From positions 16,330-80,329 of the forward strand of contig WJME01000125.1 in the NCBI GenBank assembly GCA_014728115.1: 64,000 bases of DNA, in the 5' to 3' direction. Below are positions 33,373-41,258 of the stretch, one piece after another; the stretch's first letter is position 1, and the number at the start of each line of letters is the position of its first letter. Source of the DNA: Candidatus Zhuqueibacterota bacterium (GTDB lineage Bacteria; Zhuqueibacterota; Zhuqueibacteria; Residuimicrobiales; Oceaniaggregativiventaceae). The translations under genes were made by a program, and so were the position numbers. Under the pieces are notes generated by a model. The model was given only the letters and a program-made list of their open reading frames with translations. It was not told where the DNA came from and did not search any database.

Positions 33373-33939
33373 CTATTTTGCCATGGCCTGCCGTTTGATG
33401 GCAAAATTGAGGGCATCCCGGCATTCACTGGTCACGAGTTCCAGGCTGGCTTCGTTCCATTCTGTCACAGCTCTTTGTGCAATCTGTTCGCTGACGCCGC
33501 TGTTGCGGATCTTGTGGGTCAGCATCTCGGACAACACACGCTCATCCTTGCGACGCAACCCCTGCAGCCATCGGGTTTCAAAGATCAACAGAACCTCGAT
33601 CTGTTGTGCCAGCTGACTGGCTGTGGGCTCTCTTTGCAGGGCCTCGGTGATCAGCGCACCGACCTCATGTGACATGGCCAGAATATACAATCCTTCCAGC
33701 TGTTCCGCCTCTTTAGAGGGTACCAGACTCTGTTCACTGACAATGATTTCACTCAGCGACATGACCGTCTGGCGCAATTCTTCATAGCGCTCTGCTTCCC
33801 GGGGCTGCATGATCAGCACATAATAGAGCACCAGAAACACGGCAAGACCGAATGTACCCACAAGTTGCACAGCAACGGACCAGCTTTTTGGCAACCCAGC
33901 AATCCCTGGTTTTTGGCCTTGATCGTCATGGTTTGGCAT
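33373..33939 (-). CDS. Single-span membrane protein of unknown function
   Basis: 188 residues. One membrane helix (VAVQLVGTFGLAVFLVLYYV) lies near residues 22-43, after a short cytoplasmic N-terminus (MPNHDDQGQKPG). The remainder is soluble and helical, with coiled-coil-like stretches such as REAERYEELRQTVMSLSEII. I recognise no catalytic motif or family. GGGAGG stands before the ATG. It lies between the VapC gene (convergent) and a secreted-protein gene, with no clear partner. Confidence 0.75.
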   Translation of the reverse strand: MPNHDDQGQKPGIAGLPKSWSVAVQLVGTFGLAVFLVLYYVLIMQPREAERYEELRQTVMSLSEIIVSEQSLVPSKEAEQLEGLYILAMSHEVGALITEALQREPTASQLAQQIEVLLIFETRWLQGLRRKDERVLSEMLTHKIRNSGVSEQIAQRAVTEWNEASLELVTSECRDALNFAIKRQAMAK

Positions 33940-34063
33940 GATGCCTCCCGTTTGGTCAGATAGATTACCAAGCGCCTGCCAGTTTTATCTGACTCGACCC
34001 GCCATACAAAGTTTGAACCGGCAGGCGCCTATGAAAATTCTTTTTAAATAGGTTCATGCAGAC

Positions 34064-35488
34064 CTATTGCGGCATGATGAGAATCTCGATTTTGCCGGTG
34101 CCGCTTTCCAGGGGCTGCATGGCCTTGCCGATGATGGTTCCCACACGGTGTTCTGTGGCTTTCATGGCATGTCCCGGAATGGTAGAGCTGGTCAAAAGAT
34201 CGCCTCGCAGGATAGGTCCGTTTTCTGCAGAGACTTTACAGGGCACAATGCCGGTGATGGCCACGGGAATTTCGTTGTCCTGGCGATCCTGCATTGGATG
34301 CACGGATCCCACGAATCCGGGTTTGGTGGAATAGACCCCGATGAGGCGGGTCGAATAGGGATCTGTGCTTACCGTGACGGCTCTGTCCTTATCCTGACTG
34401 ATTACCATGACATCACCGGGCTCGAATCGGTTGGCGAGTCCGTCGGTTTCGATCAGTTCGGCAAAATCCGCTGCGCCCTGCCAGCCACCGTCGGCATAGG
34501 CTGTGCCGTTATTGGTGACTCTGAATTGCGGATTCGCATCGCTTCCTGCATAGATATAATCGCCCGAGATATTTTCATAGATATGCAGGCCATGCATTCC
34601 GGCCTTGATCACGCGTAAGCCATCATGTCCTGCTTCTATGACCTGTATCCCATTGCCCTTCACTTTGTCAACCATCAGGGCATCATAAACCGCACTCACG
34701 ATTCTGATGCCACTGCCGTCTGCAGAGTAGACCTGCAGACCATTGCCTTTTGTATGAGCGACATCAAAGCCATGACCTGCCGCTTCCTTGATATGTACCC
34801 CGTGAGTACCGGCATTTTCTACATGGATTCCCGCTTTACCCGACATTGGGATATGAATACTGTGATTGTTGTCGCTTTTGCCCTGCAGGCCGTAGCCATT
34901 GACGCTGTGACCATATAGACCTACTCCGTTGCCCTGATTGGACAGACTCAGGACCGAATTATTATCATTTACTGTAGAGTTTTCAGGCGTATCTTTTTGC
35001 AAATAGTTTCCGGAACCACCCCCTCCGGAGGGCAGGACGCTCGCAGGAAATTTTCCGCTGCCGTCCAGTGGTAGCAGCGTGTTCGGGGCCGGAGTCGGAT
35101 TTACCGGAAAACCGGCGATGCTGTTGGTTTCTTCTGCGCGTAGGGCATAAGGCACCGATGCCAGAAACATTCGGGGCTGTAATTCAGGATCATTTCCGAC
35201 TTTGATCCCCAAAAAATAAGGTTCATTAAAAGGCAAATTCAGAGGATTATTGCTTCCCAGAATGACATGAAAGAGTCCGCCTCCGATGAATACCGGATCA
35301 TGGACTTCGGTCCACAAAGGATTTCCCGGTTCATCATACAGAGTAAATGTAAGCTTATAGTTACCTTCCGCTACCGGCATTTCATCTGTCCCCAGCAGCA
35401 CACCCTGATAAGTGATCTCGCGGGGTACCTGTGCCTGCAGAAAATAGCTGCAGCACAGTATGATGAATATCAATAAAATGCGTTTCAT
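34064..35488 (-). CDS. Secreted protein with glycine-spaced beta-repeats and fibre-type C-terminus
   Basis: 474 residues from the ATG at 35488 (GAGG 5 bases before). Signal peptide MKRILLIFIILCCSYFLQAQ. Residues ~20-130 form an N-terminal beta domain (REITYQGVLLGTDEMPVAEG). The middle (~180-320) consists of about eight ~17-residue repeats of a G-x-G-[LIF]-x-[VI] type, such as GKAGIHVENAGTHGVHIKEA and GNGIQVIEAGHDGLRVIKAG, expected to form a beta-helix or fibre. The end (ADFAELIETDGLANRFEPGD ... GTIIGKAMQPLESGTGKIEI) resembles self-assembling fibre-tip domains of phage and surface proteins. No sorting tail. It shares its strand and a 28-base gap with the next upstream gene. Confidence 0.75.
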   Translation of the reverse strand: MKRILLIFIILCCSYFLQAQVPREITYQGVLLGTDEMPVAEGNYKLTFTLYDEPGNPLWTEVHDPVFIGGGLFHVILGSNNPLNLPFNEPYFLGIKVGNDPELQPRMFLASVPYALRAEETNSIAGFPVNPTPAPNTLLPLDGSGKFPASVLPSGGGGSGNYLQKDTPENSTVNDNNSVLSLSNQGNGVGLYGHSVNGYGLQGKSDNNHSIHIPMSGKAGIHVENAGTHGVHIKEAAGHGFDVAHTKGNGLQVYSADGSGIRIVSAVYDALMVDKVKGNGIQVIEAGHDGLRVIKAGMHGLHIYENISGDYIYAGSDANPQFRVTNNGTAYADGGWQGAADFAELIETDGLANRFEPGDVMVISQDKDRAVTVSTDPYSTRLIGVYSTKPGFVGSVHPMQDRQDNEIPVAITGIVPCKVSAENGPILRGDLLTSSTIPGHAMKATEHRVGTIIGKAMQPLESGTGKIEILIMPQ

Positions 35489-35516
35489 AATCACCTCGTT
35501 CGTTTGTTCAAGTGAC

Positions 35517-36131
35517 TTATTTTATAAACACCATAGAATTAACCGCTCGAAATAACGTGGACGGTGATGCTGTTGTTGCAGCTGTGATACGGTAAAAATA
35601 GGTACCAGAACTCACTATGGTGCCCTGGTCATCATGACCATTCCAGGTGATCGCGTTCAATCCAGCGGGGTGGGGTTGTTCGTTCATTAACAGTCGTACT
35701 CTTTGTCCGTAGAGATTGATGATTTCGAGGGTGACATTGCAGGGCTGGTTCAGAGAATAACGTATCGTGGTCGCCGGGTTGAATGGGTTGGGGTAATTTT
35801 GCTGCAGTTCGAATTCGACAGGCACGGGCTTATCAGGTTCATTGTCGATCCCAACGGGCATGGAACGCCGCATCATCCAAAAGCCGCTTAACAAGAGATG
35901 GTTTGCTCCCTGGCAATCTCCTGTCACAGATTGACCGGCGGTCGCATATTCATAGTGACTGCCGTTTGACCCGATCACCGCACCGGAACCGATCACACTT
36001 GGACCCAGCATATGATTGGTTTGCAAGGGCGCGGAATTTTCCGATTCACCGGGTGTGCCGGACTTGCTCAATGTAAAAGTCAAAAACAGTACCAACAATA
36101 CCGGAAAAAACCATATTGTGTCTGATTTCAT
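35517..36131 (-). CDS. Short secreted protein with Por/type IX sorting tail
   Basis: 204 residues, with AGGAGG 9 bases before the ATG. After a signal peptide (IWFFPVLLVLFLTFTLS) come ~75 residues with no recognised domain: PSVIGSGAVIGSNGSHYEYA and a short A-T-A-G-Q-S-V stretch. The last ~90 residues are a sorting tail with FELQQNYPNPFNPATTIRYS and SSGTYFYRITA, ending M-V-F-I-K. The small core is typical of short proteins placed next to fibre-like genes in these lineages; here it precedes the beta-repeat protein by 28 bases and is probably co-transcribed with it. Function unknown. Confidence 0.85.
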   Translation of the reverse strand: MKSDTIWFFPVLLVLFLTFTLSKSGTPGESENSAPLQTNHMLGPSVIGSGAVIGSNGSHYEYATAGQSVTGDCQGANHLLLSGFWMMRRSMPVGIDNEPDKPVPVEFELQQNYPNPFNPATTIRYSLNQPCNVTLEIINLYGQRVRLLMNEQPHPAGLNAITWNGHDDQGTIVSSGTYFYRITAATTASPSTLFRAVNSMVFIK

Positions 36132-36702
36132 CTTGTCTCACCTCCTTTCCTGTTCTCGATTATGACCTATCTATTTTGCAAATAGACAGAATTTTCCTAT
36201 CGAATACAGCGAATGGTTAAACAGATGTAAACAAGGAACAGGTCTATTGCGGCGTCCAGGGTCGTGTTTCGATGACCGGTCAGGCTCTGAAGAAATTCAG
36301 GGGATGATAGTAGAGGTTTTGATCATTGTAGGCAGTGTACGATCCCCGCTTTTATATTTATAAGAGATTTTTATTAAAGATGCAAGTCTTTTTGTATATA
36401 AATATTATTATTTTTAGATGTATGCAAAGGATGTGCGCAGAGTCCGCAAAAAAACTCAGAGGCCGCTTGGACGATACAACAGTAAACCACAGGAAGATTT
36501 CTCCTGGTTACGCTTTTCGACCGCTAATAAACGCCAATGAACACAAATAAAGCACGCGCCAGGATGCACAACGGTCGGGTATTTATTGGAAAAAAACTGC
36601 AAATTTATCTTGAATTAGAGCAAATAAAGCGAATTGGCGTTTATTTGCGTTCATTCGCGGTTCCGGTTCGACCGCGAATGAACGCAAATGCAAAGAGTTG
36701 AC
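36132..36702. repeat. 571-base gene-free stretch with dispersed repeat fragments
   Basis: No gene is supported. A CGCAGAG...CGCAAA... fragment lies at 36436-36466, and pieces of a GAATGAACGCAAAT-type repeat at ~36521-36551. A 19-bp perfect inverted repeat lies at 36643-36661 and 36671-36689 (9-base loop), built from the same repeat. The hairpin directly follows the stop of the next minus-strand gene and may serve as its transcript end. Related pieces occur at 44769-44798 and 54799-54850. Confidence 0.65.
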
Positions 36703-39063
36703 CTATCGTTTGATCAACCACACATCCGACACGTGCGAATAGTCGCGCCAGTTGAGATGCGACTCTTCCGGCTGGTCAAAGGTCAGCCGCATCTTGCCAT
36801 CCCGGGTGATATGTTTGGGAATGACAAACTCTTTGAATTCGCCGATGCCTTTCTCATATTTGATCGGTTCCAGCCGCTCACCATCCACCCGCACCAGGGC
36901 ATCACCATAGCCGCTGACGCGTAACAGATACCGGCCTTTGAAATCGAGGTTCTCGTATTCCAGTACCGGATCGGTCTGAAAGAGCTGGGACGACAGGCGC
37001 TTGCGGCTAAAACCACCGTCCCACCAGGCCACATCTGTGGCATCATAAGAGGTGGTCAGTACGCGCGGACCCGTTTCAATGTTGGAGACATTGTCATAAT
37101 AGCTGCCTTTACCCGGATTCTCCCAGGTGCGGATCACCTTCAGTCTGGATATCCTGTCCTCCTCGTTCTCCATCTGCCGGATGTTGGCAAATTCGTCTTG
37201 CAGCCACCAGCGGTTGTTCAGTGGATGATCGACAAAATCGAGGATACAGCCACGCTGGGCGCTGGAAGCCTGGTATTTTTCCACACTGGTCTGCAAACCA
37301 CAGGAGCGGAACAGCTCGTCGCAATAATGCACAATCTGGGCGCGCAGGTCCCGGGCGACAGGGGTGGTATCCGCTTTGTTGACGATGTCCAGAGCTATGG
37401 TCATGGCTTTATCACTGCCAAGGGTTTTGGCCTGTGCGAGGATATTGTTTGCCTGTGTCTCCAGCCCGGTTTCATAGATCTTGCGGCGGCGTTGATAGGT
37501 GTCGTAATAGGCGCGCAGCACCAGCATCTGCCAGCGCCAGTTATTGCTTAGCTGTGGATTTTCTTTTTCGAGATCCTGCCAAAAATCCAGGGTCATCTCG
37601 ATCGCACCGTTCTGCCTGATGGGTCCGATCCAGTTCTGTTCCAGCGCAAAAATACCGTCGGCTGCGGATTCGGCCAGATCCGGACCGAAAAAGAAACGGC
37701 AATATTTGGTCATGATCTCGCGCACCGGCTTTTGAAGATCCCAGCCGCGCATGCTCCAGACGACCTTGTTGACGTCGTCATGGCAGCCATCTGAATAGGC
37801 CACAAAGCCGTCAGTAAACGGGGCATAGGTGCCGTGGATCTGTGCATAATAATTGGGCTGCGGATTGATCCCTTCGCGTCCGATGGTGAGCGCATAAGCC
37901 TGATCGAAATTCAGAGCCGGATAATCGCAACGGACATTATGCGTGATATCCGGATAATGACGGTGTCTGTATTTATCCGCCAGCCGGTGGCGGGTGTCCG
38001 CGACAAGCGGACTACTGGGTCCGGAGACCACGCCCATGAGCCAGTCCGGTTCATGCTCTTCCAGATAGGTATAAAAATAGTCGATCTGCTCGGCACTGAA
38101 GCCCTGCAAAGAGATCCAGATGCCGGCCTCGGGATGGTATTTGACCAGCCGCTCGTGCAGATCTTTGAGAAAGGGCATGACGAGACGGGGATGATTGTGT
38201 CCCGGATCGCCGCCCGGGAAAAAGATATGGTCTAGTCTCGGCGTCGATTTGTAAAACTGTTCATGGGTGTCCAGCATGGCCTGACGTTTTTCGGTCTCTC
38301 TCAGATCGAATGTGGCCGGGGTCCATACCCAGTAATCGAGATCATAGGCTTGACAGATCTTGCTGATCTCGATGTTCATCTCTTGTCGCGAGATGGGCAT
38401 CAGTTCGCTGTCATTGCCTTTGCCGAAGGGAATATTTTCAACGGCATTGGTTCCGAACAGGGCCAGTTCGCGGATATACTGATCGTATTGTTCCACATCC
38501 CAGGCATCATAAGAGTTGGCGGTGTTGCGATACCCGAGCTGGTGACCGCGAACAGACTGTTCCGGGGCAGTGGCGATGTCGAGAGCCTGATTCAATACAA
38601 CGCTGTTTTCTGACATGTTGACATGACGCAGGAGATGGCCAACGCCATAGACCGTTGCCCGGTCATCTGCCCCGATGATCCAGATAACGGGAGGGGTTGC
38701 ATCGCTCTGTGTGACGATTCTGTATCCCTCGGGCCGGTTTTCCGGCAAATCCTTACCCTCTCCAAGGGGTACGGTCCGGCCTGCCAGCTCTTTGTCTTTT
38801 GAGAGAACAATCGCTAGGGTGGGACCAGAGTCGTTCCACTGTTCAGCATGGCGCCATTCTAGGGCGGTTCGCCTGGCCACTTCTTCCTGTAAAATGTCGA
38901 TAACGCTTTCCCGGACAGGCGATTCGATACTCGATGAGATGAGGATATCGGATCGACTGAGATCCATGGGTGCGGATAATACAAACGAAAATAACATCAT
39001 GATCAATAGAATTGTTTTTCGCAAATCCATTCCTTTCGTCTTGTGCTGATTTTTCTTTATCAT
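36703..39063 (-). CDS. Exported glycoside-hydrolase-like protein (GH20/alpha-glucuronidase-type N-terminus)
   Basis: 786 residues from the ATG at 39063; an ATG at 39030 gives a shorter N-terminus before the signal (TILLIMMLFSFVLSAPMD), but its purine stretch is too close. Residues ~35-165 resemble the alpha/beta domain before the barrels of GH20, GH67 and GH84 (YRIVTQ, WIIGADDRATVYGVGHLLRH). SVRGHQLGYRNTANSYDAWD then begins a TIM-barrel-like part with IFFPGGDPGHNHPRLVMPFL. A C-terminal beta domain (LLRVSGYGDALVRVDGERLE) follows. The catalytic acids are not evident. Next to a sulfatase, it likely acts on a uronic acid- or hexosamine-containing glycan. Confidence 0.65.
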   Translation of the reverse strand: MIKKNQHKTKGMDLRKTILLIMMLFSFVLSAPMDLSRSDILISSSIESPVRESVIDILQEEVARRTALEWRHAEQWNDSGPTLAIVLSKDKELAGRTVPLGEGKDLPENRPEGYRIVTQSDATPPVIWIIGADDRATVYGVGHLLRHVNMSENSVVLNQALDIATAPEQSVRGHQLGYRNTANSYDAWDVEQYDQYIRELALFGTNAVENIPFGKGNDSELMPISRQEMNIEISKICQAYDLDYWVWTPATFDLRETEKRQAMLDTHEQFYKSTPRLDHIFFPGGDPGHNHPRLVMPFLKDLHERLVKYHPEAGIWISLQGFSAEQIDYFYTYLEEHEPDWLMGVVSGPSSPLVADTRHRLADKYRHRHYPDITHNVRCDYPALNFDQAYALTIGREGINPQPNYYAQIHGTYAPFTDGFVAYSDGCHDDVNKVVWSMRGWDLQKPVREIMTKYCRFFFGPDLAESAADGIFALEQNWIGPIRQNGAIEMTLDFWQDLEKENPQLSNNWRWQMLVLRAYYDTYQRRRKIYETGLETQANNILAQAKTLGSDKAMTIALDIVNKADTTPVARDLRAQIVHYCDELFRSCGLQTSVEKYQASSAQRGCILDFVDHPLNNRWWLQDEFANIRQMENEEDRISRLKVIRTWENPGKGSYYDNVSNIETGPRVLTTSYDATDVAWWDGGFSRKRLSSQLFQTDPVLEYENLDFKGRYLLRVSGYGDALVRVDGERLEPIKYEKGIGEFKEFVIPKHITRDGKMRLTFDQPEESHLNWRDYSHVSDVWLIKR

Positions 39064-39101
39064 AACAGATCTTCACGCAAATATAAAATTAACATACGAG
39101 A

Positions 39102-39157
39102 CGCCAGGCCACCAAGAAAAAAATCAGAAATTTTCTTGGTGGCTTTTATTCCTGGCG
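39102..39157. repeat. Nested inverted repeat between sulfatase and hydrolase-like genes
   Basis: GCCACCAAGAAAA (39108-39120) pairs with TTTTCTTGGTGGC (39131-39143) in 13 bases, and the adjoining CGCCAG (39102-39107) pairs with CTGGCG (39152-39157) across an 8-base offset. On the minus strand it follows the sulfatase stop by 22 bases and could end its transcript, although no T-run follows. Confidence 0.6.
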
Positions 39158-39178
39158 CGAGAACAATCTCTTTATTTG

Positions 39179-40966
39179 CTAACTCACCCTTTTCACATCC
39201 GCCTGCCAGGGGCCTTTTTGTACCGATCCGAGTTCGAGTGTGGCTTTGAGGGAGGTGTCTCCCTTGACCAAAAGCAGATTTTTAAACACCAGTTCGGTTT
39301 GATCCCGGGTGATGGCCTGTTTCCATTCATTGTTGCCGATTCGCAGTATGGCCTGACCATCTTTTTGTTCGGAATGAAATCTCAACACCACATCATAGGT
39401 GCCCGACTCGGCGACATAGATCAGCCAGTGGCCATTGGAATCCTCGGCCCAGGGCCGGCCCTTGTCGTGCCGCCAGTCTTGTCTGGTCAAAGTAACCGGA
39501 TTTTCATGCGGGGTGCCCACATGGATGCGCGGGGGGGCATAGTTGTCCGGTCGCGTGCTGCTGACCTCCTCGAACCACACCTCATAGGCCTTTTTCAGTT
39601 CTTGGACTTTATCCGGGTGTTGACCGGCGACATTGTTCATTTCATAGGGATCGTTTTGCATGTCATAGAGTTCGAATTGCGGGTCGCCCTCGAATGTCTC
39701 TTTGCCAAAGCCACTGTCGTGCAGCAGTTTCCAGCGTTGGCTGCGGATGGCAAAATTGTGAAATTTTACCGGTTGGTCCCCGCGGTGCGCCTGGATGACA
39801 ATGGTACGATCCGGCCAGTCTACAGATTCGCCTTTGAGCAGAGCCCAAAAGCTCCTGCCATCCAGTTTGAGCGATTCCGGGATGCTCAGTTTGCAGGCCT
39901 CCATGACCGTAGGCAGGATATCGATATGCGCCACCACGCGGTCGTTCTGATGTCCGGCTTGCAGGACAGTGGGCCAGTGTGCGAACAGGGGAGAGCGGAT
40001 CCCGCCTTCATAGACCGAAGCTTTGGCACCTTTGAATCCGGATACAAAGCGCCGGCCCTGCGGACCATTGTCCACCATGAACAGGACCAGGGTATTATCG
40101 GTGAGTTGCAGCTCGTTCAGTCGTTGCATCAGACGGCCTACATTTTGATCGATATTGGTGATCATGGCATAGAGCCGGGCCATGCGGTCCTGGTTGACCT
40201 CATGGCTGAGGGGATGGCCTTGATCCTGCGGAAACTGGTCGTTGCTCAGATCCATGGCTTTATAGTGTTCATATAGCTCTTGTGGCACATCATGCAGTGG
40301 CGTGTGAGGAGCATTGGTGGGCAAATAGATGAAAAACGGTTGTTGTGGTCTGACGTTCTCCATCCATTGCATGGCCTGATCGAAATAAATATCCGTGCAA
40401 TAGCCCTGCATCTGTTTGGCCTCGCCATTGTGAAAGAGGATGGGATCGGTATATTTGTCTTCACCGCCCGGCGGATCCGAAGGTTGTCCAATGCCTCCGC
40501 CGCGGTGCACCAGCACCTCGTCAAAGCCCTGTTCCTGCGGTCGCATGGGATACGAATCTCCGAGATGCCATTTTCCGAAAATGCCGGTGGCATAGCCGTT
40601 TTCATTGAGCAATTCGGCCAGGGTCACCTCTTCCGGCTCCATCATGGCACGGCCGATATAGGTATCGATGGCCCGGGTACGATAGTTGTATCGGCCGGTC
40701 ATCAGACAGGCTCGGGTGGGTGCGCAGACCGGACTCACATAGTACTGAGTCATCTCGGCGCTCTCTTTGGCCAGCGCGTCCAGGTGGGGTGTTTTGATCA
40801 CCGGATTGCCTTTGACACCCAGATCGCCATAACCCTGGTCGTCGGTGATGATGAGGATGACATTGGGCCGTTCGATCGACTCTTTGCGGCAGCCCATGGA
40901 CAGTGGAAGGGAGGACGCAGCCGCGCCCATGGCCGCGGTTTTTAAAAATGCACGTCTTGAGATCAT
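39179..40966 (-). CDS. Tat-exported arylsulfatase-type sulfatase
   Basis: 595 residues. MISRRAFLKTAAMGAAASSL is a Tat-type signal, followed by a Cys that may be lipidated. The alkaline-phosphatase-like fold starts RPNVILIITDDQGYGDLGVK, whose two Asp bind Ca. SPVCAPTRACLMTGRYNYRT carries the formylglycine motif C-x-P-x-R with Cys81. GKWHLGD and LFMVDNGPQG follow. The last ~110 residues are an added beta domain (YDVVLRFHSEQKDGQAILRI), probably for substrate binding. Maturation would need a formylglycine-generating or anSME enzyme, not seen here. AAGGAG precedes the ATG. It likely removes sulfate esters from glycans, with the hydrolase-like gene downstream. Confidence 0.93.
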   Translation of the reverse strand: MISRRAFLKTAAMGAAASSLPLSMGCRKESIERPNVILIITDDQGYGDLGVKGNPVIKTPHLDALAKESAEMTQYYVSPVCAPTRACLMTGRYNYRTRAIDTYIGRAMMEPEEVTLAELLNENGYATGIFGKWHLGDSYPMRPQEQGFDEVLVHRGGGIGQPSDPPGGEDKYTDPILFHNGEAKQMQGYCTDIYFDQAMQWMENVRPQQPFFIYLPTNAPHTPLHDVPQELYEHYKAMDLSNDQFPQDQGHPLSHEVNQDRMARLYAMITNIDQNVGRLMQRLNELQLTDNTLVLFMVDNGPQGRRFVSGFKGAKASVYEGGIRSPLFAHWPTVLQAGHQNDRVVAHIDILPTVMEACKLSIPESLKLDGRSFWALLKGESVDWPDRTIVIQAHRGDQPVKFHNFAIRSQRWKLLHDSGFGKETFEGDPQFELYDMQNDPYEMNNVAGQHPDKVQELKKAYEVWFEEVSSTRPDNYAPPRIHVGTPHENPVTLTRQDWRHDKGRPWAEDSNGHWLIYVAESGTYDVVLRFHSEQKDGQAILRIGNNEWKQAITRDQTELVFKNLLLVKGDTSLKATLELGSVQKGPWQADVKRVS

Positions 40967-41258
40967 GATCAGGCTCCTTGGAGGGGGTTTATCAGTTTAT
41001 AAGATGGACTCAACGTTAAGGCGCATGTGGGTGTAAGGTAGCGCCGAGATTGAAATATTGGGTCATGAACAACTGTATATTTACTCGTCTCTATAAATTT
41101 TAATTTGTGTTTGGCAAAGATGGGTGTCGTTTTTTATTGATACGGGTTTTGGAGGAAATTTGCAAATAAAAAATCAAGATAATTGTCATCATGCTCTTTT
41201 TCCTTTTTTGGTGTTTTGGAAATTAGATCATGGGATAGAATTATTGGGTCATATGATA

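Noticed and set aside
36335..36550. 71-codon plus-strand reading frame in the gene-free stretch
   Set aside because: It runs through dispersed-repeat fragments, has no ribosome site and no similarity.
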